From positions 1 through 64,000 of the forward strand of contig DATGIL010000038.1 in assembly GCA_035295745.1 (NCBI GenBank): a stretch of 64,000 nt of DNA. Reading direction: 5' to 3'. Source of the stretch: JAIQFL01 sp035295745 (GTDB lineage Bacteria; Acidobacteriota; Terriglobia; Bryobacterales; Bryobacteraceae). The position numbers and the translations under genes are program-made. Shown one piece after another: positions 55,001 through 63,492 of this stretch; position 1 is the stretch's first letter; every line of letters begins with the position of its first letter. Under the pieces are notes generated by a model. The model saw nothing but the letters and a program-made list of their open reading frames with translations. It was not told the DNA's origin and searched no databases.

Positions 55001-55186
55001 CCACGTGCGCGTGTCGTTTGCTTTGGACAGATTCTGGCCCTTGATTTCGACCCAGGTATTGGGAGCAATGAGGGGCTTCTCGCCTTCGGCATTGGCCACC
55101 AGGGAAATCGCCGGTGAATTCTGGGCCCATGCCACGGAAAAGAGTGGCAGATATGCGAGGAGCGCAATTCTCGTAACGGTTTTCAT
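52001..55186 (-). CDS. Secreted TIGR03437-domain protein with a beta-helix
   Basis: 1061 residues from the ATG of MKTVTRIALLAYLPLFSVAW (signal peptide); a longer upstream start is unlikely. Residues ~30-275 are the TIGR03437 domain (VSVTVNGKSAFVYYISPTQV, VYANGFGPTSPA, VTIGGVKATVGFAGLISPG). Residues ~290-1000 form a right-handed parallel beta-helix, beginning FYVAPNGNDNWSGRL and ATVDQARAFV, which is typical of polysaccharide lyases or glycosidases of the pectate-lyase fold. It probably acts on a plant or microbial polysaccharide outside the cell. Catalytic residues cannot be placed. Confidence 0.82.
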   Translation of the reverse strand: MKTVTRIALLAYLPLFSVAWAQNSPAISLVANAEGEKPLIAPNTWVEIKGQNLSKANDTRTWQAADFVNNQMPTSLDGVSVTVNGKSAFVYYISPTQVNVLTPPDAMSGPVVVQVTRSGAASAPFTVSSQALSPSFFVFNGGPYAIATHLDGSLAGPASLYPGSITPAKPGETIVVYANGFGPTSPAAVSGSITQSGTISPLPTVTIGGVKATVGFAGLISPGLFQLNVVIPGSVPSGDNPVIATINGTATTPAALITVQGSAPAPASITFYVAPNGNDNWSGRLAAPNSNNTDGPFATVDQARAFVQSIVKAGLTSVIVQIRGGTYHLPATVMFTAADSGSPGLSIVYQNYPGESPILSGGVRVQNWTNTSGNTWKATLPANTQYFENLFYNGARRLRPRLGGSSGALGAYYRIGNTIYLNAAPPPAAAPEANCAVYISGSGWECFDRFQYNKADPIVNTWKNLAPAAGNPCGQPAGNPALAGDIQLLVWEQFSTSKLRISCVDAANQIVYLTGPTGMSQNNASEEGFITGNRYLIENIQDQLTQPGQWFLDHSVSPWTLTYLANSGENPNNDTVVIPQVSQLLVASNLQHVTFQGLTFEHDNYTLPPVGHVSSELEPDIGAAVSFQNSQHITFDSGTVTQTSGSGLEFIPCINPSSPAYCIATDINAVVTGNLVENSAFYDIGALGIRIGNPFQPADTDANVPQLTTVENNVVEGYGRNIPASFGIGQGMGHDNLYTHNDVYDGYHCAISTSQSISTNIRPSGIGNANNVISFNHVYNLLQGIMNDGGSIRIDGGNAVFTAAGNKILNNKIHDVTDASIMDANGYGGHGAYMDDHTGLVDVENNLIYRVSGAGVYTPHGPTAAKEANTIKNNIVAFARLSNVSDTGPYVDGIPASVNQAFVVSNNLFYFDRNEGSGPPFRSVSGCTYSLGFPFASFLLFSSNLYWRTDGGFASDAKAFHVQPNPGTGANAPCSDDKTTWTFYSFSGWQGIGEDLQSVVQNPGFANPAYPADDYSLPKGSPGAGFVVFDPNQAGRTNPVMKPPAIAATFPTKNFNPATDY

Positions 55187-55361
55187 CGGGCATGATCCTC
55201 TCGCCACCACGGTCAGTGCCGGGTGATCAATCGTTAAGCACAATACCGGGAAATTATACCCGCTGCCTCATCCGTGAAAGGTGAGATCCAATACATCTGG
55301 ATTCTGAGCCCGCTGCACGAAGCGATGTCCTAATCGCTCCAGCTTGGGGTCCAGGTTATCG

Positions 55362-56189
55362 TCACCGAGTCCCCCGTCTTGGTGCGGCCATCAAAAAGCC
55401 GTGCAGTACGTTACCCGCATCGATGTAGATTCCGCTAATCGCTCCTTTTGCGTCATTGGTGAGAGGTATCGTGCCTTGACCAGGGCCGGTGCCAGCTCCA
55501 GGAACATCGAAAGCGGTGAATTCGCCATCACGATCGCGGAGAAATCCGTGGAGCGCCCCTTCGGAGTCAACATATTCACCTACGATCACTCTGGAGGCGT
55601 TGATTCCCATTGGGATGGTGCCCGGCATATCGAATTCGCTGATCGCGCCATCGGGAGTACGCACGTATCCATGAGCCACTCCGTTGCTGTCGATATAGTC
55701 GGCCGTAACGGCCCCCTCGTTGTTGATACTCCAGGCGAAAGTCCCCTGTCCGGCGTCGTTGCCCGCATTGGGAGCGTCAAACATGAAGATGGTCCCGTAT
55801 GCGGTGCGGAGGTAGCCGTGGGCCACGTTGTTGATGTCAACGGAGTAGCCTGCGATCGCCTCGGCGGCGTTAAGGCTCGACGCCCATCCCGGTCCGGTGC
55901 CTTGTCCCGCACCCGTGCCGGCACCTGGAGCGTCGTACATGGTGCAGTGACCATCGGGATCGCGTAAGAATCCATGTAGCATGCCCAATGCATCCACGTA
56001 GTAGCCCGCAATCGCTCCGTTCGAGCTGATGTTGCCGCCGAAAGTGCCTTGGCCCGCATCCGAACCCGCACCGGGCACGTCAAACGTGGTGAATTTGCCG
56101 TCGCGGCTGCGCTGAAAACCGTGGCCCACACTGGCCGCGTCGATCTAGAAGCCGGTGACCTTCCCGGCCGCGTAGGGATAACCGGAAAA
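55362..56189 (-). pseudogene. HAF-repeat (probable extracellular repeat) gene, broken
   Basis: The frame from 56129 down encodes at least five ~40-residue HAF-type repeats (YVDALGMLHGFLRDPDG, VAHGYLRTAYG, YIDSNGVAHGYVRTPDG). Each repeat begins with GYY or a close match, but at 56145-56147 the expected Tyr codon is TAG: the upstream frame reads GKVTGF, stop, IDAASV. The upstream part has no signal peptide and itself ends in a stop at 56190-56192. The gene is therefore interrupted by a nonsense change and lacks its 5' part. Confidence 0.65.
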
Positions 56190-56228
56190 TCAGACCTGGA
56201 AGTATAATCAATTGGGATAAAAACTGTG

Positions 56229-56309
56229 ATGCCGGCAGTTGAAATTTCGCGATTGCTACGCGCCTGGGGCGATGGCGACCAGGAAGCACTCAGGTCGAGA
56301 CCAGACTGA
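56229..56309 (+). pseudogene. ECF sigma factor gene remnant (N-terminus only)
   Basis: ATG at 56229 opens MPAVEISRLLRAWGDGDQEA, then ends at 56307. This matches the start of TIGR02999-type ECF sigma factors of Acidobacteria and Planctomycetes, where LLRAW..GD.EAL is conserved. The remaining ~165 residues are gone. It overlaps the region where the HAF gene lost its 5' end, suggesting one deletion removed both. Confidence 0.5.
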
Positions 56310-56429
56310 AGACTGAGGACAACTGAGGAGCATGCAGCGGCGAGTCATCCATGACTTGCAATGCCTGCCACAAGTCGCCGGCGCCGCCGAGTTCGCGGCG
56401 ACGGTCACAGCCGGGTGAACGGTGCCGCT

Positions 56430-57251
56430 CTACCAATTCGGAAATGGATTGTTGCGGGCTCCACGGCAGGCCGAAATGAGTTCGGGAACACGCTTGCGCC
56501 GTGCGAAGAGCTGCTCGAGGAGGTGGTCCAACGCATCCTCGTCACCCGCGATCCAGTCACGCGGAATCCGTTTCCAGGCCCGATCGACGACTTCCTCGGG
56601 AAGACTGATCACCTGATCCAGCCAAGGCTGGAAATCGTCTATGGACCGCACGGATTCGTAGACACACCGCCGCGCATACAATCCTTGCAGCGGCGATTCG
56701 GGAAAGTCCCAATTGGGCCCGTTGAACGCAAAGCCGTGATCGATCATGCGGGCGACGAAGCCGGGACGGGTTCTGCCGGACCGGTCCTGACGCACCATCG
56801 CGCGATAAAAGACACACTGCCGTCCGTCGGCGTTGCCCACCCACTTGTCGAATACCAGAATGGCTCGGAAATCTTCCAGGTTCACGACCTGAGGCAGCAG
56901 GGCATCGGGAAGATAGTCGTACACAGCCAATCGGTTTGGGTCGCCTGGATACCGCGAGCCGAAATGCCAGCCCGGCTCGACATCGATTCGATGGGAGCCG
57001 AGCGTCAGATGAACGTCGCTGTTGGCGGTGAGGAATGGCTTGCTGATCTCGACCAGTGCGGTTTCGGGCGCGGTGATCTTTAGGTAGTCCAGGAAAACGG
57101 ACGCCAATAACTCGTTGACGAGGATTCGGGAGTGCTGCGGATTGTTTCGGAATTTGACAACGTAACAGCAGCCGTCATCCGCCTCCAGCAGGTGCGCCTG
57201 GGCGCCTCCACGCATTTTTCGAATGTGCCGGATCGCGTTAAGCGGCATCAA
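56430..57251 (-). CDS. HipA-like kinase domain protein
   Basis: 273 residues. The pattern GGAQAHLLEADDG, VVKFRNNPQHSRILVNE, LAVYDYLPDALLP, LVFDKWVGNADGRQ and the later MIDHGFAFN match the stand-alone HipA-like kinase family; N-A-D and the D-x-G-like MIDHG region supply the likely catalytic and metal-binding residues. No HipB-type antitoxin adjoins it, unlike classical hipBA. Stand-alone members are common in Acidobacteria; the substrate is unknown. Confidence 0.8.
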   Translation of the reverse strand: MMPLNAIRHIRKMRGGAQAHLLEADDGCCYVVKFRNNPQHSRILVNELLASVFLDYLKITAPETALVEISKPFLTANSDVHLTLGSHRIDVEPGWHFGSRYPGDPNRLAVYDYLPDALLPQVVNLEDFRAILVFDKWVGNADGRQCVFYRAMVRQDRSGRTRPGFVARMIDHGFAFNGPNWDFPESPLQGLYARRCVYESVRSIDDFQPWLDQVISLPEEVVDRAWKRIPRDWIAGDEDALDHLLEQLFARRKRVPELISACRGARNNPFPNW

Positions 57252-57300
57252 AAAGAATGCAGTACCCTAGAGTTGTATCACACGGAGGAATCAATCACTG

Positions 57301-57549
57301 ATGCCGGAATTAGAACCACCAACCAGCACGCCCGAAGCTCCCGCGACTGCTCCGGCGAGCGGCCGGAATAAGGACGAAGTGGCACTGGACTTGATGAAGT
57401 TCATCGCGGTTTCGACGGGTTACGGCAGAGCATCCCAGTCTGGTGCTGGGTTCTCGGCCAAACCTGCGACCCGGTCTCCCGAGGAGCAGGCCGATGCGCT
57501 TCTCGAGCTCTTCGAACGCTGCCGCCGCGTAGTGCACAAAGAAGAGTAA
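57301..57549 (+). CDS. Hypothetical protein
   Basis: 82 residues, with a GGAGG site 13 bases upstream of ATG. A Pro/Thr/Ala-rich N-terminal third precedes two helices, KDEVALDLMKFIAVSTGYG and EEQADALLELFERCRRVVHK. It faces away from the HipA-like gene with ~50 bases between the starts. No family recognised. Confidence 0.55.
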   Translation: MPELEPPTSTPEAPATAPASGRNKDEVALDLMKFIAVSTGYGRASQSGAGFSAKPATRSPEEQADALLELFERCRRVVHKEE

Positions 57550-57642
57550 ATCTGTAAAACGGCGGTTGCCGCGCCGGCAGCCGCCGCAATCCGGATCGGG
57601 CTCAGTGTCGCGGCCGTAACGACTATTGGATGTCGGACGGCG

Positions 57643-58149
57643 TTACTTCTTCTTGCCCTTCTTCGCAGCCTTCTTCACTGCCTTTTTGACAGCCTTCTTC
57701 GCGGCCTTTTTCGCCGGAGCTTTCTTCACGGCTTTCTTGGCGGGTCCCTTCTTCGCTGCTTTCTTAGCTGCTTTTTTGGCGGGTGCTTTCTTTGCCGCCT
57801 TCTTGGAAGGCGCCTTCTTGGCGGCTTTTTTAGCAGCCTTGGCGGGAGCCTTCTTGGCGACGGCCTTCTTCGCTTTGGTCGCCTTCTTCACTGGCTTCTT
57901 AGGAGGAGGCTCCGGGGCGGGCTCAGCCTCCGCCGGCTCAGGAGTGGTGGCGGCAACGGGAGCAGGCTCCGGTGCTGGCGGCGGAGCGATGTGCGTGGCA
58001 GCCTCTTCCTCCTCATCGTCCTCATCTTCTTCAGCGTCGCTGTAATCGTCGAGCTTTGAGCCTAGTTCCGAGTGCTCTTCGTCCTCGTAGTCGTGGAAGT
58101 CTTCCATTTCTTCTTCGTCCTTCAGAGCGAGTTTCGGGCTATCAAACAT
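57643..58149 (-). CDS. Histone H1-like Lys/Ala-rich protein
   Basis: 168 residues. The first ~60 are strongly acidic (EDEEHSELGSKLDDY, DEDDEEEE), then a Pro/Ala linker, then a Lys/Ala-rich C-terminus of repeated KKAAKK and KKAPAKK units. Such tails bind DNA as in AlgP, Hc1 and eukaryotic H1. The acidic head may regulate binding. It is the smallest gene of a same-strand run with the lytic transglycosylase, 100 bases away. Confidence 0.85.
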   Translation of the reverse strand: MFDSPKLALKDEEEMEDFHDYEDEEHSELGSKLDDYSDAEEDEDDEEEEAATHIAPPPAPEPAPVAATTPEPAEAEPAPEPPPKKPVKKATKAKKAVAKKAPAKAAKKAAKKAPSKKAAKKAPAKKAAKKAAKKGPAKKAVKKAPAKKAAKKAVKKAVKKAAKKGKKK

Positions 58150-58251
58150 TTATCGAGCCTCCTGTAGTCAGGCACAATCACCCATAGAATACCCTTTTTT
58201 CGGCGCGAGGCAATAGCCAAAAAAACGCCAGAAGCAAAAAAGAAGCTGGTT

Positions 58252-59928
58252 TTAGTTCGAAGCCGAACGGGCCACGATGACCGTCGGCTTGTGCGCCGGT
58301 CTGGTAACAGTCGAAGTTTTGGCGGGGGCAGCCTTTGGTTTCGCATGTTGCTGCGTGACGCCGGCGGCGCGCCGTGCGGGCGTGCGCGACACGGAAGGAC
58401 GTGACGGCGTCTCGACATGAAGCGCAGCGGGGATTAACAGGCGGTCGCCTTCCGCAGGTTCCGCAGAATGCAGATTGTTGGCGGTCATTATGGCGCTCGC
58501 CGAAATTCCGAACTGCTTCGATACGATGGCGAGCGTCTCGCCCGGCGCCACGCGATGCATCCGCCACGAATCGCGATGCTCCGCTGGAATCGATTCGAGT
58601 GTCGCGGTCAATTGATTGCCGAGTCCCTTTGGCACATGCAAGGCGTAATGCTCAGGAGCAACGCCCCTCAACACCGCCGGGTTCAACTCGATGAGTTCCG
58701 CCATCGGCCGCTCGGTGATATCCGAGACCAGCGCAAGGGCAGTGTTCGACTGCAATTCGACGGTGTCGTATTCAATCGGGGTATCCAACTGAATATTATC
58801 GAGACCGTACTCCGCGGCGTTCTTCTCCATGATCGTCATGGCGAGAATGATGGGAACGTAATTCGCGGTCTCGGCGGGCAGCATGCCGCGGCTCCGCAGT
58901 TCCCAGAAATCCGCGTATCCGGTGCGCTCGACCGCCTTTTCCACCACTCCGGGACCGCAGTTATACGCCGCGATCGCCAGATACCAGTCGCCAAACTCAG
59001 TGAACAGATCGCGCAGATGATGCGCAGCGGCTCGCGTTGCCTTCTCCGGGTCCATGCGCTCGTCGGTGTATCGCGTCTGCAGCAGGCCATATTCCTGCCC
59101 TCGCGGTACGATGAATTGCCACATACCGCCCGCCGCAGCGCGCGAAACCGCTCGCGGAATGAAGCCCGACTCCGCTTGCGCCAGGTGAATCAGCTCCTGT
59201 GGGACTCCGACTTCGTCCAGCACGCGCTTGATCATCGGACGATAGCGTCCCGACCGCTGGGTTGCGGCGACGATGGTGCTGTGCCCGCGGTTCGAGAAGT
59301 AGTTGATGTATCCCAACACCGTGTCGTTCATCGACAGCGGCAATTGGGAAACCGTGGATTGCAACTCCTGCCGTACTTTATCCTTTTGTTTGGGATCCAC
59401 CGGGAAGGTCATCTGAACGATGTCTTCGAGAGGAGCTTTTTCAAACTTCCCCTGCTCCAGGCTCGCGGAGGCACCCAAGCCCGTCAGATCGTAGCGATGG
59501 ATCTCTTCCACCATCTCGTCGATCTGATTGCAGAATTCTTCGCGCCCGGCAGGATCTTCGGCGGCCGCGTCGAGCAGCAGGTCAATCGCGGCGTCGAACT
59601 GAACCCGCGCATTTACCATATCGTTCGATTGATAGAGGCTCTTGCCGTGTTTGAAGGCGTCCGACGCTTTCTGGGCCAGCAGGTCGCCATGCGTTCTGCC
59701 CCTGGGCGGGAGGGGTTCTGCCAACAGGAGCGGGGGGATATCTTTCAGGAAGGGATTCGGGTGGACAACCGGGGGAGGGACAATATCGACCACTGGTGAG
59801 GCCGAATGTGGCACCGGTGGTAGGAAAGACATTTGGAACTTTGGTTGCTGTAAGTAACCGCAGCCTACGGTGCTAAGGGCTGCGGACGCTACAAAACAAC
59901 TAAAAACCGCCTTCTTTCTTACGTGCAT
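58252..59928 (-). CDS. Lytic transglycosylase lipoprotein (MltD-like)
   Basis: 558 residues. Lipobox-like signal (SAALSTVGCG, Cys23), an uncharacterised helical region, an SLT domain at ~225-400 with catalytic Glu253 in AQAESGF and the GGMWQFIVPRGQEYGL block, one LysM at ~455-500 (HRVAPGETLAIVSKQFGISA), and a basic tail. It cleaves peptidoglycan glycan strands in the periplasm. The single LysM is fewer than in E. coli MltD. Confidence 0.9.
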   Translation of the reverse strand: MHVRKKAVFSCFVASAALSTVGCGYLQQPKFQMSFLPPVPHSASPVVDIVPPPVVHPNPFLKDIPPLLLAEPLPPRGRTHGDLLAQKASDAFKHGKSLYQSNDMVNARVQFDAAIDLLLDAAAEDPAGREEFCNQIDEMVEEIHRYDLTGLGASASLEQGKFEKAPLEDIVQMTFPVDPKQKDKVRQELQSTVSQLPLSMNDTVLGYINYFSNRGHSTIVAATQRSGRYRPMIKRVLDEVGVPQELIHLAQAESGFIPRAVSRAAAGGMWQFIVPRGQEYGLLQTRYTDERMDPEKATRAAAHHLRDLFTEFGDWYLAIAAYNCGPGVVEKAVERTGYADFWELRSRGMLPAETANYVPIILAMTIMEKNAAEYGLDNIQLDTPIEYDTVELQSNTALALVSDITERPMAELIELNPAVLRGVAPEHYALHVPKGLGNQLTATLESIPAEHRDSWRMHRVAPGETLAIVSKQFGISASAIMTANNLHSAEPAEGDRLLIPAALHVETPSRPSVSRTPARRAAGVTQQHAKPKAAPAKTSTVTRPAHKPTVIVARSASN

Positions 59929-60079
59929 TCACGCCTCTAGTAATGAAAATAGGGTACTTCTACACGTCTAACTCCGTTACAGAACTTATAAGCCTACAAC
60001 ACGGCATGTGAGAAAAGCAACCATTTCACCGGAGAGGGTTCCCCCGCCCGGTGTGTCACCACGGGGCGGGGGTGTGGCA

Positions 60080-62176
60080 CTATTCCTCTTCTTCCTCTTC
60101 GCCGGTCTTGGCAGCCTTGGCGGCAGCAATGATCTTTTCCGCCTGCAACTGCGGCACAAAATCATAATGATCGAACTCCATGCTGAAGGAAGCCCGGCCC
60201 TGCGTCATGGCGGTGAGATCGCTCTGGTAGTTGAGCATCTCCGCCATCGGAACCTGTGCGCGCAGGAATTGCGTATTGCCGCGAGTCTCCATGCCGGAAA
60301 TGCGTCCACGCCGGCCGTTGAGATCGCCCATCAGGTCGCCTGCATACTCGACTGGCGCCTGGATCTCGACATTCATCACCGGCTCCAGCAGTGAAGGCTT
60401 GGCCTCCTGCATGGCCGCCTTGAATGCCTTGCGCGCAGCCAGCTTGAACGCCAGTTCCGACGAGTCCACGTCGTGATAGGAGCCGTCGTAAACCGTGACC
60501 TTGAAATCAACCATGGGGTAACCCGCCAGGAAGCCGTTCTCCGCCGCTTCCACGATTCCTTTTTCCACCGCCGGGATGAAATTCTTGGGAATTGAGCCAC
60601 CGAAAATCTCGTTGGCGAATTCGAATTTCGCACCACGCGGTAGAGGCTCCATCTTGATCCAGCAGTCGCCGAACTGGCCGTGACCGCCGGTCTGTTTCTT
60701 GTGACGGCCCTGCACATCGGCGAATCCGCGGATCGTCTCCCGGTAAGGAATCTTGGGAGCCTTCAGCGTCACATCCACGCCGTAACGCTTTTTCATCCGG
60801 CTGACGACGATTTCGACGTGCTGTTGTCCCGTCCCCGCCAGCAGGAACTCCCGCGTCTGCGGATCGCGATAGAACCGCAGCGACTGATCCTCTTCCAGAA
60901 TACGATGGACCGCATTGCCCATTCGGTCTTCATCATTACGAGATTTGGCCTCGATCGCGAACGCGATGGACGGTTCCGGAAGTTTCACCGGCGCATACGT
61001 GACATTCAGCCCTTTTTCAGCGAGGGTGTCGCCGGTGAGCGTGTCCTTGAGTTTTGCCACGGCCCCGATGTCGCCCGCCTGCAATTCGGTCACGGGCTGC
61101 AGAGTTTTGCCCTGCGGGCTGCTCAAATGCGCCAGTCGCTCGGATCCACCCCGGTTCACATTCTGCACGTTTGCGTCGTTCTTCACGACGCCGCTGTAGA
61201 CCTTGAAGTAGTTGATTCTGCCGGCAAAGGGGTCGGCCGTGGTCTTGAAGACGAACAGCGAAGGCTGGCCGCTGCTCGACAGTTTCTTTACCGACTCGGC
61301 GCCGTTCACGATGGCGGTGACGCCTTCGCGCTCCTGCGGGGCGGGCAGGTTCTCGACGATAAAGTTGAGAATCTGGTCGGTGCCAATGTTCTGTAGCGCG
61401 GACCCGCACATCACCGGAAAGATGCGAAGCTCGCGAACGCCTTGGCGGAGTCCGTCGACGATGTGCTCGGCGGGAAGCGTTCCCTGATCGAAGAACTCTT
61501 CCATCAGTGCGTCGTTACCCTCAGCGACAATCTCGACCAGCGCCTCGTGCGCCTTTTGAGCCGCCTCGGCAAGGTTTGCCGGAATGTCGCCTTCCTTACC
61601 CTTGCCATCGCCGCCTGGCGTGTAGGTGTACGCCTTCATGCGGATGAGATCGACCACACCCGAAAACTCGCGCTCTTTGCCGATCGGGATCTGCACAGGG
61701 ATTGCCGCCCGGCCAAAGGTCTCGTGCACGCTTGCCAGGGCCCGATCGAAGTCGGCACGCTCCCGGTCCAGTTTGTTGATAATCACCACGCGTGGGTGCT
61801 TGAAGTCATTGGCGAAACCCCAGACCTTCTCGGTCTGCACCTCAACCCCCGCTACCCCGTCCACCAAAATTAAATCGGCGTCGGCAGCCGTCAACGCGGC
61901 GCGCGCATCGTTAATGAAGATGTTGTAGCCCGGAGTGTCCAGGATGTTGATCTTGGTCTTCTTCCATTCCGCCACGGCGATGGCTGTAGAGATCGTGATT
62001 TTGCGTTGAATTTCCTCATCGTCAAAATCAGTGATCGTGTTGCCCTCATCTACGCGGAGGAGGCGATTGCTGGCTCCGGAGGTGAAGAGCAAACCGGCGG
62101 TGAGCGTCGTCTTGCCGGAATCGCCGTGGCCCACCACACCGACATTCCGGATATCCTTGGTTTCGTAGACTTTCAC
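60080..62176 (-). CDS. fusA2: Elongation factor G paralogue (EF-G2-like)
   Basis: 698 residues, GTG start with GGGAG upstream. G1 is GHGDSGKT (16-23) rather than GHIDAGKT, G4 is NKLDRE, G3 reads ILDTPGYNIF. The rest has the domain II-V layout (GTGQQHVEIVVSRMKKRYGV, FANEIFGGSIPKNFIPAVEK). The G1 change and an unusual acidic end (GEEEEEE) mark it as a paralogue of fusA, outside a str operon. It might function in translocation under stress or in ribosome recycling. Confidence 0.88.
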   Translation of the reverse strand: MKVYETKDIRNVGVVGHGDSGKTTLTAGLLFTSGASNRLLRVDEGNTITDFDDEEIQRKITISTAIAVAEWKKTKINILDTPGYNIFINDARAALTAADADLILVDGVAGVEVQTEKVWGFANDFKHPRVVIINKLDRERADFDRALASVHETFGRAAIPVQIPIGKEREFSGVVDLIRMKAYTYTPGGDGKGKEGDIPANLAEAAQKAHEALVEIVAEGNDALMEEFFDQGTLPAEHIVDGLRQGVRELRIFPVMCGSALQNIGTDQILNFIVENLPAPQEREGVTAIVNGAESVKKLSSSGQPSLFVFKTTADPFAGRINYFKVYSGVVKNDANVQNVNRGGSERLAHLSSPQGKTLQPVTELQAGDIGAVAKLKDTLTGDTLAEKGLNVTYAPVKLPEPSIAFAIEAKSRNDEDRMGNAVHRILEEDQSLRFYRDPQTREFLLAGTGQQHVEIVVSRMKKRYGVDVTLKAPKIPYRETIRGFADVQGRHKKQTGGHGQFGDCWIKMEPLPRGAKFEFANEIFGGSIPKNFIPAVEKGIVEAAENGFLAGYPMVDFKVTVYDGSYHDVDSSELAFKLAARKAFKAAMQEAKPSLLEPVMNVEIQAPVEYAGDLMGDLNGRRGRISGMETRGNTQFLRAQVPMAEMLNYQSDLTAMTQGRASFSMEFDHYDFVPQLQAEKIIAAAKAAKTGEEEEEE

Positions 62177-62275
62177 GCAGTTGCTCCCTTTTTAAAACGG
62201 AATAGTAACACGGCGGGACAAGGAGGGGGCACTTTGCCCGTCCCGGTTCGTACCGGTGACGCTCGGATAAGCTGT

Positions 62276-63460
62276 TCAGTCCCGACGGTATACTTTGCCG
62301 CCCTTCATGACGAAGACCACCCGACGCACCGCCGTAATATCGTCTAGGGGGTTGCCCTGGGTGGCAACCAGGTCCGCCTCGAATCCCGGGGCGACCGTGC
62401 CGATCTCCTTGCCCAACCCAAGCGATTCCGCGGAAAGGGAGGTCGCGCTGATTAAGGCGTCCATCGGCCGTTCGTGCGCATCGTTCACTCGGTACACGAA
62501 TTCCTCGGCGTTCCGGCCGTGCGCCCCGGCGACGGCATCGGTTCCGAAGGTGATCTTCACATTGTGGGCGCGGGCCCTTCGCAGGACGTCGAGCGTGGGC
62601 GCGATGCCCTTCTCGAGCGTAGCCAAGGCTTGTTCGGTGAAGGTATAGCTGGCGCGATTCTCCAGGTAATTGTGCAGCACCAGGAAGTTGGGATCGAAGT
62701 ACGTGCCGCGTTGCGCCATCAAATCGAGCGTGGCGTCTTCCAGAAAGGTGCCATGTTCGATCGAAGTACATCCCGCCAGCACTGCCGCCTTAGCGCCCGT
62801 GTCACCGATGGCGTGGACCACCGAGCGCAACCCGCTCGCCTTGGCTTCCGAGCAGACCGCCTGAATCTGCTCGTCGCTCATGCTCTGATTTCCACCCGCA
62901 CCGAGGCCCGTGGTCGCGAAAAGCTTGATCACGTCGGCGCCCTCGCTCTTAGTCCGGCGCACCAGCGCACGCAGGGTCTCGGGATCGCTGCCGCTGTTGG
63001 CGTTGATCTGTCGAAGCGACGTGAGGATGCGAGGTCCAGGCAATACACCCTGGTTGATGCGGTCGCGCACAACGCCGTCGATCGCGGCGCCGACGCTCTG
63101 CACCGTCGTGAAGCCCCCTTGCAACGTGATCCAGGCGTCGCCTGCCGTATACAGCGCCGCATCCTCGGGTTTGTCGCCTCCGCTTACGGACTTGTGATTG
63201 GCGTCCATATGCCAGTTCATGTGGACGTGCGTGTCGATCCAACCCGGCATTACGGTGAGACCGCGCAGATCGTAGGTTGCCTTCTCTTTGCCTGACGAGA
63301 TGGACTGAATGCGCGAGCCCTCGATCACGATCTGCTGATTCCTGAGCACGCCTCCTTTGCCGTCGAGGACGGTGCTGGTTTGAATCACAATCTTGCCCGC
63401 AGGGGTCTGTGCCAGCGCGATGGCGGCCCAGAAGATCAAGGAGAAGGGGCGGCAATGCAT
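62276..63460 (-). CDS. Secreted amidohydrolase (imidazolonepropionase-like)
   Basis: 394 residues with a signal peptide (RPFSLIFWAAIALAQ). Amidohydrolase fold: PGWIDTHVHMNWHM gives the first metal-binding His pair, then the carboxylated-Lys region VIKLFATTG, VHAIGDTG and SIEHGTFLE with further His ligands, and TFGTDAVAG with the catalytic Asp. A periplasmic hydrolase such as a prolidase- or cytosine-deaminase-like enzyme; substrate unknown. The gene precedes the EF-G gene by ~100 bases and is unlikely to share its operon. Confidence 0.85.
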   Translation of the reverse strand: MHCRPFSLIFWAAIALAQTPAGKIVIQTSTVLDGKGGVLRNQQIVIEGSRIQSISSGKEKATYDLRGLTVMPGWIDTHVHMNWHMDANHKSVSGGDKPEDAALYTAGDAWITLQGGFTTVQSVGAAIDGVVRDRINQGVLPGPRILTSLRQINANSGSDPETLRALVRRTKSEGADVIKLFATTGLGAGGNQSMSDEQIQAVCSEAKASGLRSVVHAIGDTGAKAAVLAGCTSIEHGTFLEDATLDLMAQRGTYFDPNFLVLHNYLENRASYTFTEQALATLEKGIAPTLDVLRRARAHNVKITFGTDAVAGAHGRNAEEFVYRVNDAHERPMDALISATSLSAESLGLGKEIGTVAPGFEADLVATQGNPLDDITAVRRVVFVMKGGKVYRRD

Positions 63461-63492
63461 AGATTAGATTGTGACGCGAAACGAATACGCCG

